DNA from: Trichuris trichiura
Taxonomy: Eukaryota > Nematoda > Enoplea > Trichinellida > Trichuridae
Assembly (NCBI GenBank): GCA_037903355.1
Contig: JBAJFE010000004.1
Span: 992,001-1,056,000, forward strand
Direction of reading: 5' to 3'
DNA: 64,000 nt
In this document: in pieces, positions 35,528 to 45,232 of the stretch
Layout of the letters: each line of letters starts with the position of its first letter
Numbering within the stretch: the stretch's first letter is position 1
Program-made: the position numbers and the translations under genes
The notes under the pieces: model-generated
Databases searched by the model: none
Seen by the model: the letters and a program-made list of their open reading frames with translations, nothing else
Told to the model about the DNA's origin: nothing

Positions 35528-36103
35528 TGACAAATTCTTTGTAATAAAATTACTTGCCGAGATTCATCGATACAACGGTCGCGCGAAGTAAATCTTGTAT
35601 AATGTGTCCATTTAATTTTTTTGCGTAGACTGCATCCCATTCCCAAACCGGACAATAGATGAAATTTAAAATTTAGGACGAAAATTAATTACTGAGCTGA
35701 TTACAAACGTAAGCTCGTCTGCCTGAGCATCATTATTGATGTAGTACCTTATTATCTTGACTGGACACAGTAAGCTGAGGTTGTCATTTGTGCTAATCGA
35801 CCAAATCAATGCTTTGGTAGCCCCCCATCTAATATCGTTACCCAAATAACCCAGCTGTGCGTGGTTTATTTGCTCTTTACAGTGCAAACGAAATCAATGT
35901 CATTATAAATTATGTTGTCTATTACGACCGGAAAGGCTATTTTAAATTTTAAAATCAGTTGGTCAAACGACGCGCGTCTATTGTAAAAGCTTCGTTAAAT
36001 GAGCAATCGTTAGATTATAAGCAAGTAGCAGTTGTATCCTGCGCTTCAAATTCTTTCTGTATCTATGGCATTTTGGCCGTTTCATTGTGGCGTTTTCGGG
36101 TGG
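35528..36103. other. intergenic between SEC20 and COX17
   Basis: Holds the SEC20 polyadenylation signal and the COX17 upstream region. An in-frame ATG at 36065 could lengthen COX17 by 13 residues, but those residues (Trp/Phe-rich) do not fit the family. Confidence 0.45.
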
Positions 36104-36304
36104 ATGCCAAAAGGAAAGGAAGTTGATCGCGTGGAAAATAAAGGAGAGCCGCAAGAAGTGGCGAGCCGTCCTAAGCCTTGTTGCGCTTGTCCAGAAACCA
36201 GGAAACTCAGAGACGAATGTATTGTGGAAAAAGGTGAAGAAAACTGCAAAGATCTAATCGAGGCGCATCGCAAGTGTATGAAACAGTTTGGTTACGATGT
36301 TTAA
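36104..36304 (+). CDS. COX17: COX17 copper chaperone for cytochrome c oxidase
   Basis: 66 residues, the normal length. COX17 carries Cu(I) in the mitochondrial intermembrane space and hands it to SCO1 and COX11 for assembly of cytochrome oxidase. The copper site [11 protein letters not shown] is intact. The twin CX9C motif of the CHCH fold is complete: [11 protein letters not shown] and [11 protein letters not shown], linked by IVEKGEEN. Import through MIA40/CHCHD4 is expected, so no presequence is needed. The ATG at 36104 is chosen because it gives the family length. The stop at 36302-36304 is followed after only 4 nt by the ATG of a second SEC20-like gene on the same strand. Confidence 0.96.
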   Translation: MPKGKEVDRVENKGEPQEVASRPKPCCACPETRKLRDECIVEKGEENCKDLIEAHRKCMKQFGYDV

Positions 36305-36308
36305 ATAA

Positions 36309-37010
36309 ATGGACCGTAGTTCGGCACATTTGCTTAGTCGTTTAGACTTTCAAACTCTTCGGGATGAAATTTTGTCTTTAGATATTGAAATAACTCGCTG
36401 CATTGATTATATATCTAACTTTCACGGAGATATGGATTACTTTAATACTTTGACGTTAAAGTGCCGTAAAAAAATGCGACAAATGGAACTCAGTCTTAGC
36501 AAGTTGTTTTCTTTGGTACAACAATCGTGCGACAAGGAGTGCCGTCCGCTTTTCGAAAATACTTCGTCGATATTTGAATTGAAAGTTGCTGCTAACCGCG
36601 AGCGATTTCGTCAAGTTTTCAAGAATGGTATGGAACGTCATAGACTGAACGAGCGAACTAAGCTTTTGCAATGCAAGGAAGAACCGCTGGTGTGGCCAAC
36701 CTCCAATGGATACGTCCATCCCGTAGAAGAAAACAATGGTGAATCGTTTGCTGCAAAAAATGTTAAAAACGCTTTGGAAACGCTGAATACTATCGTTTGG
36801 CATGAGAGTGTTATAAAAAACAGAAAAATGAGTGCCCATCTGTACGTAGAAGAGGTTGCGAAACAGCTTCAACATTTACAGAACCGTCTGGAAACCTCCG
36901 TCCGACTGATAAGAAAGTACCGTCAAAGGACTCGGACTACTGCGTTTTTGATTCTCTATTCTATTATAGTTTTTACCATTGTCGTGTTGGCCATATTATT
37001 TAAAAGTTAA
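36309..37010 (+). CDS. divergent SEC20-like membrane protein
   Basis: A single exon of 233 residues with the same plan and length as the SEC20 gene 1.5 kb upstream. The N-terminal helical region starts LRDEILSLDIEIT, comparable to LRKEISATLEDVR in the upstream gene. A shared Cys-rich stretch (KCRKKM.Q.E / SCRKLLAHL) follows. A long helical middle leads to LETSVRLIRKYRQRTRTTAF and a C-terminal membrane anchor (about 212-231). The central SNARE layers are much less conserved than in the upstream copy, so membrane-fusion function is doubtful. It probably arose by tandem duplication, with COX17 now between the copies. The ATG follows the COX17 stop by 4 nt, suggesting one shared transcript. Confidence 0.7.
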   Translation: MDRSSAHLLSRLDFQTLRDEILSLDIEITRCIDYISNFHGDMDYFNTLTLKCRKKMRQMELSLSKLFSLVQQSCDKECRPLFENTSSIFELKVAANRERFRQVFKNGMERHRLNERTKLLQCKEEPLVWPTSNGYVHPVEENNGESFAAKNVKNALETLNTIVWHESVIKNRKMSAHLYVEEVAKQLQHLQNRLETSVRLIRKYRQRTRTTAFLILYSIIVFTIVVLAILFKS

Positions 37011-37946
37011 AAGATAATTCACTAAAATCATTTTCGCGGTGTTTTGCTTGTATTGCTGCGAATGTACACGTGGCCACCATTCGCTTGGTATTCAAGTACT
37101 TACAGTATACCTGTTCAACAAAGTCTTTTGCGTTTCTGTTATAACGCTTACTTAAAAAAAAAGACAACTGACCGCTTTAAGTATATCGACAACTGAAGTA
37201 GGCACTGAAGCTAAGCGTGGGAATAACGATAACTGAAGCCAATCTCCACTTTTGGAATGCTTTGGCATTTTTGACGTTAGTACTGTAGCAGCCACTGCTA
37301 TATTTGAAGATTGTATAATTGGTGACATGTGTAACCCGTGTCTGCAACATAAAGACTAGAAATCTAACGTCGATTGCTATCCATTTTCTGCTAATATAGC
37401 AATGATAGACTTTTATTGATTTGCTTGTTTTTCGTTGTACATGCTCTAGTTAGAAATGATCATTCTTGTTCCGAAAGCTTCTTAAGGCGAGCAACGTTTA
37501 CCTTCCCTTTTTTCGCAGTTTAATGCTATCAGTCAATATGTACTCCATAATTTTTATTTTTCCCATTTAACTTTGACAAGTCTGGTTGTTTTCCAAAAAG
37601 CTAATGAAAGAAACAATTTTCGTTTGCACAATAGCCGAGTTTTCTTTTGCTCGTACGGACGCGATTTGCTAACCTGCAAATCGTTTTTTAGATTACTGCA
37701 TAGTTTTCGTAGATGTGATCTTTTTAGGGCATAATAAAGTTGTGGTTTCAGGCTGTTATTAACCTTTAAATAAATATGCTAGAATGTTGCAAAATTTATT
37801 ATACCGACAGCCGTGGTAATCGCCCAGGGGCTTTAATTGACCAACACTTCGACCAATGTTGTTCGCCAAACGCATTTTAACCTACTGGTTTGCGTGCTTT
37901 ACTAACTGAATGTTTTGTAGAATATATTCTTTTATTTTTGTAGTTT
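37011..37946. other. intergenic with one Cys-pair micro-ORF
   Basis: Mostly AT-rich. At 37776-37880 (+) a 34-codon ORF starts MLECCKIYYTD and ends DQCCSPNAF, with two vicinal Cys pairs. It follows a tttcag acceptor-like site at 37746-37751. It is too short to call as a gene. Confidence 0.35.
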
Positions 37947-38248
37947 TTATTTGTTTAGTAATTCTGCATGGGTAATGCGTTTGCGATGGAATCTTCCACT
38001 TCGGAAAAAGCGACATTTAAACTTCAATTTTTCTATGTTTTTGCTTACCAAGCCGGTCGAATCAGCTTCATTTCTTTCCCGGTAATATGATTAGCAAAGC
38101 TACTTGTAAAAATTTTAATTTGCATGCTGTTAACACTACGGTCGATTGGATAAGAATTAAAAGCTTCAAGCCATAGTTTTTCATTATACGCTTTGTTTTC
38201 CGCTGCGCGTTGCGTTTTTTCATGACCTGAAAGTTTCGAAATTCTCAT
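37947..38248 (-). CDS. small basic protein, two exons, unrecognised
   Basis: Exons 38248-38049 and 37998-37947 join in phase across a 50-bp GT..AG intron to give 83 residues. The protein is soluble and basic, with a terminal GRFHRKRITHAELLNK. There is no signal peptide or membrane segment. The size and charge would suit a mitochondrial ribosomal or assembly factor, but no family is recognised. Its start lies 67 bp from that of ALG1 on the opposite strand. Confidence 0.55.
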
Positions 38249-38315
38249 GTTTACAAAAAATATATTGCTATCATGAATCTTTAGGTTTCAATACAGTACA
38301 GTAGTCGTGAATTCA
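38249..38315. promoter_or_regulatory. putative bidirectional promoter/5' region
   Basis: Only 67 bp separate the start codons of the small basic-protein gene (-) and ALG1 (+). No separate promoter fits, so both genes probably share regulatory sequence. No specific element can be named; spliced-leader acceptors could shift the true transcript starts. Confidence 0.5.
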
Positions 38316-40471
38316 ATGCCTCCGAACAGCCAGTCGAGGAATGCACGCGTCTGCGTTGTTGTTTTGGGCGACATTGGACGCAGTCCAAGAATGGAATATC
38401 ATAGTTTATCTTTGGCTGACAAAGGAGTCAACGTCGAGTTGATTGGTTATTCCGGTTCGAATCCTATAGGTCGTCTTGCTCAACACCAACTGGTGACATT
38501 TCATTATTTGCCCGAACCGCCGCTAGTGAGACCCCGTCTTGTTCACTTGGCAGTGAAGCTTTTCTGGCAATTACTTTCTTTGCTATTTTGCCTAGTTTGG
38601 CTGGTGCCCCGCAGCGACGTAATATTGCTACAAAATCCGCCGGCTCTTCCAGCATTGCTAGTATGCGTAGCCGTGGCGGCCTTGAAAGGAAGTCGCCTTA
38701 TAATCGACTGGCATAATTATACTTCATCCATGCTAGCCCAAAAGTGGTCTACAAGTATGTTTCATATAATTGTTTCTTGAACTTTACCTCTATCCAATGT
38801 GAAGAAGTTCGCTTCGTCAGGTAATCCCATTAACCATATGGCAAACTTTTACGAATTTGGAATGGGTCGTTGCGCAGATGCCAACCTCTGCGTAACCGAC
38901 GCAATGCGATCCGATTTGATTAGACGTGGTATAGGCAGAGTAACGACGTTTCACGATCGACCTTTTGATGCTTTCGCTCCATTACCCATAAATGGACAAC
39001 ACGACTTCTTGACACTCATGGCTGAACGTTACGCGGAATTTCGGTAAGTGTTTGCACGAAGCATATATTAAGCTTTCAAAGCGCAACCTACAATGTTTAA
39101 TCGTAAATAAGCATAAACTCATTACTTATTCATATATGACAGCCATGTTTTTTTAAAAGTAGTTACATCGCGCCTATAGGTGGTAGCAATCTTGACCTAA
39201 AAGACTATAATCCCGAAAAAATTCAAATCCCGAAATGTTAAGTTCCCAGATGGATCAAGGCCCTGAGTAGGCCGAAATCTTGATTAAGGACTTCGATCCA
39301 TTTCGGGATATCGGTTCTAGCGCAGTTTCCGGCACCTTTTCGGCCCCGTCGTCAGCATCGAATGTAAGTTGTCGTTTACATTCGACGCAGAGAGCGGGTC
39401 TAAGTTTGAAGTATCTAATTTAAAAAACCGCCTCGCTTCATACGGCTGGAACGTGACGTTACAAAATGGCCATTACGAAAGTATAATTTCAAACGTGAGT
39501 CTGTGTTTTAAAAAAAATTGCGTTATTGTTTTGTTTTCTTCTATTGTAAAATCTTTGCTTGGTATATGTACCCATAAAATTAAATGGACTCGTCGCTTCA
39601 TACGGTAATCCTCAGTGTAAGATGTAATAAGGTAACGTCCTCTACTGTAGCAGTTTTCCATTACTTTCATTATAACAACTTATGGTGGGAATTTAACAAG
39701 AAAAAAGGTTCTGACTTGCAGGCTGCAGCGACCGACTGAAGATAGTATTGACGAACATGCATCCCGCTTTACCTTTGAACAACAGGATGGAACTTGCGTA
39801 AAGCGTACAGATCGGCCGTGTATTCTTCTAACGTCCACCAGCTGGACGCCGGATGAAGATTTTGATCTTCTAATTGAAGCGCTGACAATATATAGCCAAT
39901 ATCCAATGGAAGATGACCAGAATAGCTTGCCTGCGTTACTTGTTGTCATTACGGGCAAAGGGTCCTTAAGGGAAGAATTTCTACGTCACATCCAAGAAGT
40001 TGACTTTAGCGGACGGGTGTCCATTGTGACAATGTGGCTTCAAGCGGAAGAATACCCTTTGTTGCTAGCATGTGCCGACGTAGGCCTTAGCTTACATTCT
40101 TCTACGTCAGGATTAGATCTTCCAATGAAAGTAGTCGACATGTTCGGTAGGATTTGGTGCCCTTCAACGTAAAAGCTCTTTCTGACCTGCAGTTTCTAGG
40201 CTGCGGCCTTCCAGTTCTTGCGCTTAACTTCCAAGCTCTGCCAGAGTTGGTGCACGATTCTATCGACGGTATGATCTTTGAGAATGCCGAACAACTGGCT
40301 GACCATTTAAGAACCGTCCTAAAAGGATTTCCAAAAAGCCATTCCGTTCTTGATGACATGAGAAGACGTTTAGTGGAATCTCCGTTGGAGACGTGGAATA
40401 AGGCATGGGAAAAAATAGTTTGGCCCGTTTTCACAACGACACTGAATGGCGGGAACGTCGCTCAAGCGTAA
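38316..40471 (+). CDS. ALG1: ALG1, chitobiosyldiphosphodolichol beta-mannosyltransferase
   Basis: Exons 38316-38754, 38821-39043, 39722-40146 and 40200-40471 join in phase to give 452 residues (human about 464). ALG1 (GT33) adds the first mannose from GDP-Man to GlcNAc2-PP-dolichol on the cytosolic face of the ER, an early step of N-glycosylation. Motifs: GDIGRSPRMEYHSLSLA near the N-terminus, a hydrophobic membrane-associated helix (about 85-105), DVILLQNPP, LIIDWHNY, CVTDAMRSDL, LTSTSWTPDEDFDLLIEAL, and the donor-site block [23 protein letters not shown], which is cut by the last intron. Introns 1 and 3 are 66 and 53 bp; intron 2 is 678 bp with no content recognised. The ATG at 38316 is the first in frame. 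Confidence 0.96.
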
Positions 40472-41154
40472 AGGAACCTTAGCCTTTGTTTTATGCAAAA
40501 GACTAAGCTTAAGCAGTAAATCACGACTTAGCGGTATGTTTGTGGACGCGCCGTTAACCTGAAAAAATGACCACGCAGGTCGCGGAAGCCTTTTCGCTTT
40601 TGAACACTAGTTAGCGGCATCAGCTGTAAGCATAACATTCCAAGACTGTTACAAAAACCGACGTTTTACCCATAGCCGTCGCCAGTTTCCAAAATGTGAT
40701 TTTCAGGATAGAATAGTATTACTGTAGTGCAACGCGCGTAGAACAATTTAAAAAATGGGTTCAATTTGAGATAATAAATGGGCGGGCGCTTACAAAAATG
40801 CTGACGATGCAAGTAGCCTTGAGTGAACAAATTAGTGGGTAAGAAAGCGTTTAAACTGACCGCGCACACGAGTGAGGAATGTAGTCCATTTTCTTGTGCG
40901 GTTTAAGTCGTCAACAAGCTGGACAATAGGCTCGACGTATGGCTGCATATTGAGCACTAAAGTGAATATAGTTAGAAATTACGGCTCAAAGCAAAGGGAA
41001 ATGAAGTACGCTTGTAACAATCGCTCGTCTTTTGAATGATTAGCTTACAGGCCACGTTGGGAATATCTGAATTAAGCCGAGTGAAGGTTAAAGTAATGCA
41101 ACCGCCGGCGGAGTCTGAAGAATCTAATTTGCATATCACTAAGGATCAGCCTAT
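40472..41154. other. intergenic, no gene seen
   Basis: Lies between the convergent 3' ends of ALG1 (+) and the coiled-coil gene (-). No repeat or RNA gene is recognised. Confidence 0.5.
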
Positions 41155-41854
41155 CTATTCACCCATTGGTCCAATTGCTACGTGCAATCCAAGCATGGCT
41201 ACCAAGCATCGAAGTTCCTTTGCGTAATAATTCCTTATACGTCCAACTAGCTTTACCGTCTCTTCCGCTTCTGCAAAAGCTTTGTCAAAATGGCTATAGA
41301 AGAAAAAATCCGAAAGTTCTTTACTGCACAATGCAACTTCTACAAGCGCAGTGGTATTTTTCAGCTTTTCATACGCTTCAATCTTATTCCTTGTTGTAGA
41401 TAGAAGTTCGAATGAAACTTCAGTATTTCGCTCGTCACTATCGACCTCCGCGACAGCATTGATGAGCTCTAAAAGAATTATTTTATCTCTAATAAATGCT
41501 TTGCCACTTACCCAATGTTTCGACAGTGCATTCTTCTTTCAACCTCTTTACTTCGTCGGCTGCTTTATTGAGAATAGCTGAAACAAAATTAATGCAGTGT
41601 ATACAGTTTTAGCTGGAACTAAGAGAACTTGTAACAGCTGGTGAAATTTGCTTAAAACTAGAAAATACATGCGAAAAGAAAGGACAGCTAGAAGTTAGCT
41701 AACTGATAGGCAACTTACAAGTTTGCCAGTCTTGCAAGTGAGCGATAATTCCTTGGAACACTTCTACTCTAGACGCAATCTCATTTCCACTTGTCAACAC
41801 TGTACGTAATTCTGCGTCCGGAGTAAGTTCGTTTCCACAAACAAGGTCGCTCAT
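41155..41854 (-). CDS. coiled-coil protein, three exons, unrecognised
   Basis: Exons 41854-41719, 41577-41512 and 41468-41155 join in phase to 171 residues. Intron 2 (43 bp) is among the shortest here; intron 1 is 141 bp. The protein is acidic and helical throughout, with coiled-coil potential around KAADEVKRLKEEC (about 49-61) and KAFAEAEETVKLVGRI (about 133-148). It has no signal peptide or membrane segment. The length and helical nature would suit a subunit of a small assembly (for example BLOC, kinetochore or dynactin type), but no family motif supports a choice. Confidence 0.6.
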
Positions 41855-43491
41855 GCTGAAAGCGAAAACAACGAGGATTCAAAGCAACAGAAGGTACAAA
41901 GCGAAAAAGAATAAAATTTTAGTCGGTAAACGCACATAGGTATGAATATTACCTGGGACGATTAGGCCGAAACGTTCGCAGCAATGCCAACCGAAAATAC
42001 GCCGAAAATAAATACTGCCAAATTGATTTGCAGGTATGAAAGTACAGAAGTTTAGTAGTTTGCAGGTCAATTCTACAAAACGTGACTAAAATTCGCAGAT
42101 CAAAAGAGTTTACTTGCGCTTAAGCTAAAACTTTTTGTTTCTTTAGAATTAGTTTTGCAAAGTACTATTAAAATTAGCTCTTGTGAACGTTTTTAATTTC
42201 GCGCTTGACAACTTTATAAATCCATGCTAGCAAAAATCAGTAGCTTAACAGAAAAGCGTTCTATTTTTTAGAGCATGAAATGGCTCTGCGTATTTGATAA
42301 AGCAATCAGCGGAGTGCAGAATAGTGAGTAAATCAGTTTTCAAGTTTGGTAGGATGAAATGCATTGGCTAGCGTGCCTTAGGCGCTCACTCTAACAGGCT
42401 GAAAAGTGGCTTTAACGTGCGGAAACTTGTTCTGGTGAATTAAGTTTTTTCTAGGAGATGTAAAAGTTTACTATTCTATCAGCTGGCATAGCAGTGGGCT
42501 ATGGCTTTTGTACTACGTGCGAACCATTCTACGGTGGAATTCTTTGTTCTTTTTGCCGTTGGGTTAAGAAGTTAAATTCTACGTTCAGCTGGCGTGTTGC
42601 TGGTACCGCAAAGGAAAATTGAAAATATGTTCTTGTGAGTACTGCGTTATTCTGAGTATGTATAAAGTATTTATCTTTGTTGCATGGTTTGCCCAAAACG
42701 TAATGTGAACCGTTTTGAGTTCGATACTTCAGTGACTTACGCATGCCTGTAATACTGTCCCGTTTAGTAAATCGTACTTCACTGCTTCGCTTTTCAAAAG
42801 TCCTGAATCGTTCTTATGGAGCATGAACAAGTTTTATTTGAAGACATTTCCCACTTGCCTATCTTTACAGTTTATCTCAAGGGTGCTTTGCTGTTTCTAC
42901 CTATTTGCATCAGTTTTTCATTCCATAGTTTATCTATGCTTTAGTGCAACCCGTTTAAAAATGAAAATATCAACTTTGTGTCTTCGAAGCCTCCGTAATC
43001 CGACTTGGCCTGACGTCACTAATTCAAATGCTGCTCAGTAGAGCAATTTACGAGCTTCAAGTCTGTAAAATCATTTGATATTGTCACAGACTAACCGCGA
43101 CAAAAGGTGAGTACTGTACAAAAGAATGGTTTTCATTTACCACTTTCGTCTAACATTTTCTGCCAGTCCTAAAAAAATGTAAATGGAATAGCTCAATCAA
43201 TCAATGACGTAGAAGTTTTTTGATGTTTAGTTGTTTCAAAAAATGAGAAAAGAAATCTTTAGAAGAAATGCAGCGTAAATTGCTTTTTCGACTGCAGGCA
43301 TTTTTAAAGCATAAATTATCCCGAACTGTTAGTACTAATCGATTAATAAAAAATGATTTTAGTTCATGGGCTGATTCTCTATAAATCTAAGATGGAGCAT
43401 GTTTTTGTATAGATCCCGTTCCCGTTACACATATATATTTAACTAATCTGTTTTTCTGCTTTAAGGTTTGCGTATTACTGAAAGTTATCAT
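41855..43491. other. intergenic, no assignable gene
   Basis: 1.6 kb between divergent genes. A minus-strand frame at 42529-42744 is open for 71 codons but has no recognised features. Confidence 0.45.
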
Positions 43492-44725
43492 ATGGGTAGA
43501 CCACTTCGCGCTATTGTCGTTGGAGGCAAGAAGGTGGGCAAAACCGCCATTTTATCTCAGTTTGCCTGTGGACAGGATATATGCACAAAAGTAAAGCTAA
43601 GCAGTCGAGATTATTTTTTTCTACTTCTTGTAACAACTTTTATTTAGCCTTATATACCCACTGTCGGCGATTCTTACATAGTGCATATTGATCATGATAA
43701 AACTAGGGACTACTTAATCTTAATGGATACACCCGGCTTGGATGGAACTGAAAAATCCCTGAAGTCGCTTCTACAGCCTGCTGACGTACTTGTACTGTTG
43801 GAACATTACGGCTACACTACTTCCTTAATTTTTCTAGTTCGTATTGTTCGTTTGCGCGGTTGACAATGCCGCCTCGCTTACGTTCTTGGAGGCAGTCAAC
43901 ATGTGTGTGGAGCAGTTGCAAAAGGAGAAAAAAGATGTTTGTCATTTCTCTCAAAAATTTTGCTCTGGCATGGCAGAATTCATTTCAGGTTGTTTTCCTG
44001 GTTCTCGTGAACAAATGCGATCCTTGCGCTGAGGCCAAGTACGAAAAACAGTACGCATCCATCGTCAATTGGTGCATGAAAGAAAAAGGTGATAAAAATA
44101 GCCAAGTTTCTTTGCTTTCCCTCTTTTAGTCGTGGTTGAATGCCCCTGTCTCTCTCCTTTCTGATTTTCAACTGTTTTATCCTTTTCGAATTAGACGCAG
44201 TCGAACCTGTGAGTTTTTTAAAATTAATGCGTTACCATTCCTGATTTCATCCGTGTAGTATTCCTAAGAGATGCATATTCCTTCACATATTCCACGCAAA
44301 AGGGTTTACACTACAAAATGTTTTTTAATTTCTCATTATTATTAATTATTTATTCTCCGGTGAATTTGAGTCTCTGAAGCGTAAGCAGAACACTACTGCA
44401 ATTATTCCCGATTTTTATTAATGTATATTGTGTCAATATTTGTTTTTCGTTCTTTTTTTCGAGTACCTCTGTTGTACAACCGTACGGCGCTGATGAGTGA
44501 TGATGGCAATTTTAGTTCGCTGCTTCAAAGTTGATCCGAGGTCGCTGAAAAGTGTTGCCGAACCATTTAAATACTTGGTGACGAAGTATTTCAACGCGAG
44601 TACGCTTCTCTTCGGCTTTTCTGTTACGCTTAATGCTTCTTTTTACTACAGAAGATAGTCGATTTTCTCTTCCAAAAAAGTCTAAGGAAAAAACTCCTGG
44701 AGCCGCCATTCTGCTCGATTTTTAG
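43492..44725 (+). CDS. kappaB-Ras-like small GTPase (NKIRAS family)
   Basis: Six exons, 43492-43590, 43648-43785 (or to 43791), 43838-43936, 43989-44088, 44516-44599 and 44652-44725, give 197-199 residues (human NKIRAS1 192). kappaB-Ras proteins bind IkappaB and restrain NF-kappaB signalling, and also act on Ral. The P-loop is GGKKVGKT (11-18), with Lys at the position of Ras Gly12. Switch II reads DTPGLDG, with Leu at the position of Ras Gln61, as in this family (DTRGL). The base motif is LVNKCD. The end matches family blocks: [20 protein letters not shown], then [11 protein letters not shown]. Intron 4 is 427 bp; the other introns are about 51-62 bp. Two donors 6 nt apart are equally good at the end of exon 2. 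Confidence 0.88.
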
Positions 44726-45232
44726 CAGCTGCAGCATTTCCACACGAAGTCGTCCACTTCTGCTTGTATGTTTGTCTTCTGTGTAACTTTGTTATAAACT
44801 TAAGCTACCAACGAAGCCTCTATTATAGCTTCGAGCTAACAAACATCCACTATTTTCCAATGTTAACCTTTCATGTCGACATTCTTATCATTGACAGTTT
44901 CTTCCTATTCTTTGTTTATCTCTCTCAACTGAAGATCTGCTCTACGCTTAAAAGTAGAGTAGGTTTTGTCTTGAGCATTTCGAAATATATATATATGTAT
45001 ATTTTATATACTGACACACTCGCGCTGACTAATACTTTCGTCAAACCGTTGCATTATTTTGGATAACTCTTTAATAACGCAACTTGTTTCGTTCCGTAAA
45101 TAGTATGCACGTCAGTTCTATGAATAAATTGCTGCGGAAATTTTATAACGGACAATTGCATCCAGACCCATTGAAGTTAGACATGGTCAGCTCATTTGCT
45201 ATGAGTCTGGATGCAAAAAGTTATCTATCCTT
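44726..45232. other. 3' regions between convergent NKIRAS and UPP-A
   Basis: AT-rich with a short (TA)-rich patch at 44984-45010. A 100-codon frame (44764-45066, +) is hydrophobic and low in complexity and is probably chance. Confidence 0.45.

Noticed and set aside
38440..38470. GGTTCGAATCC, resembling a tRNA T-arm
   Set aside because: Lies within ALG1 coding sequence and has no matching acceptor, D or anticodon arms.
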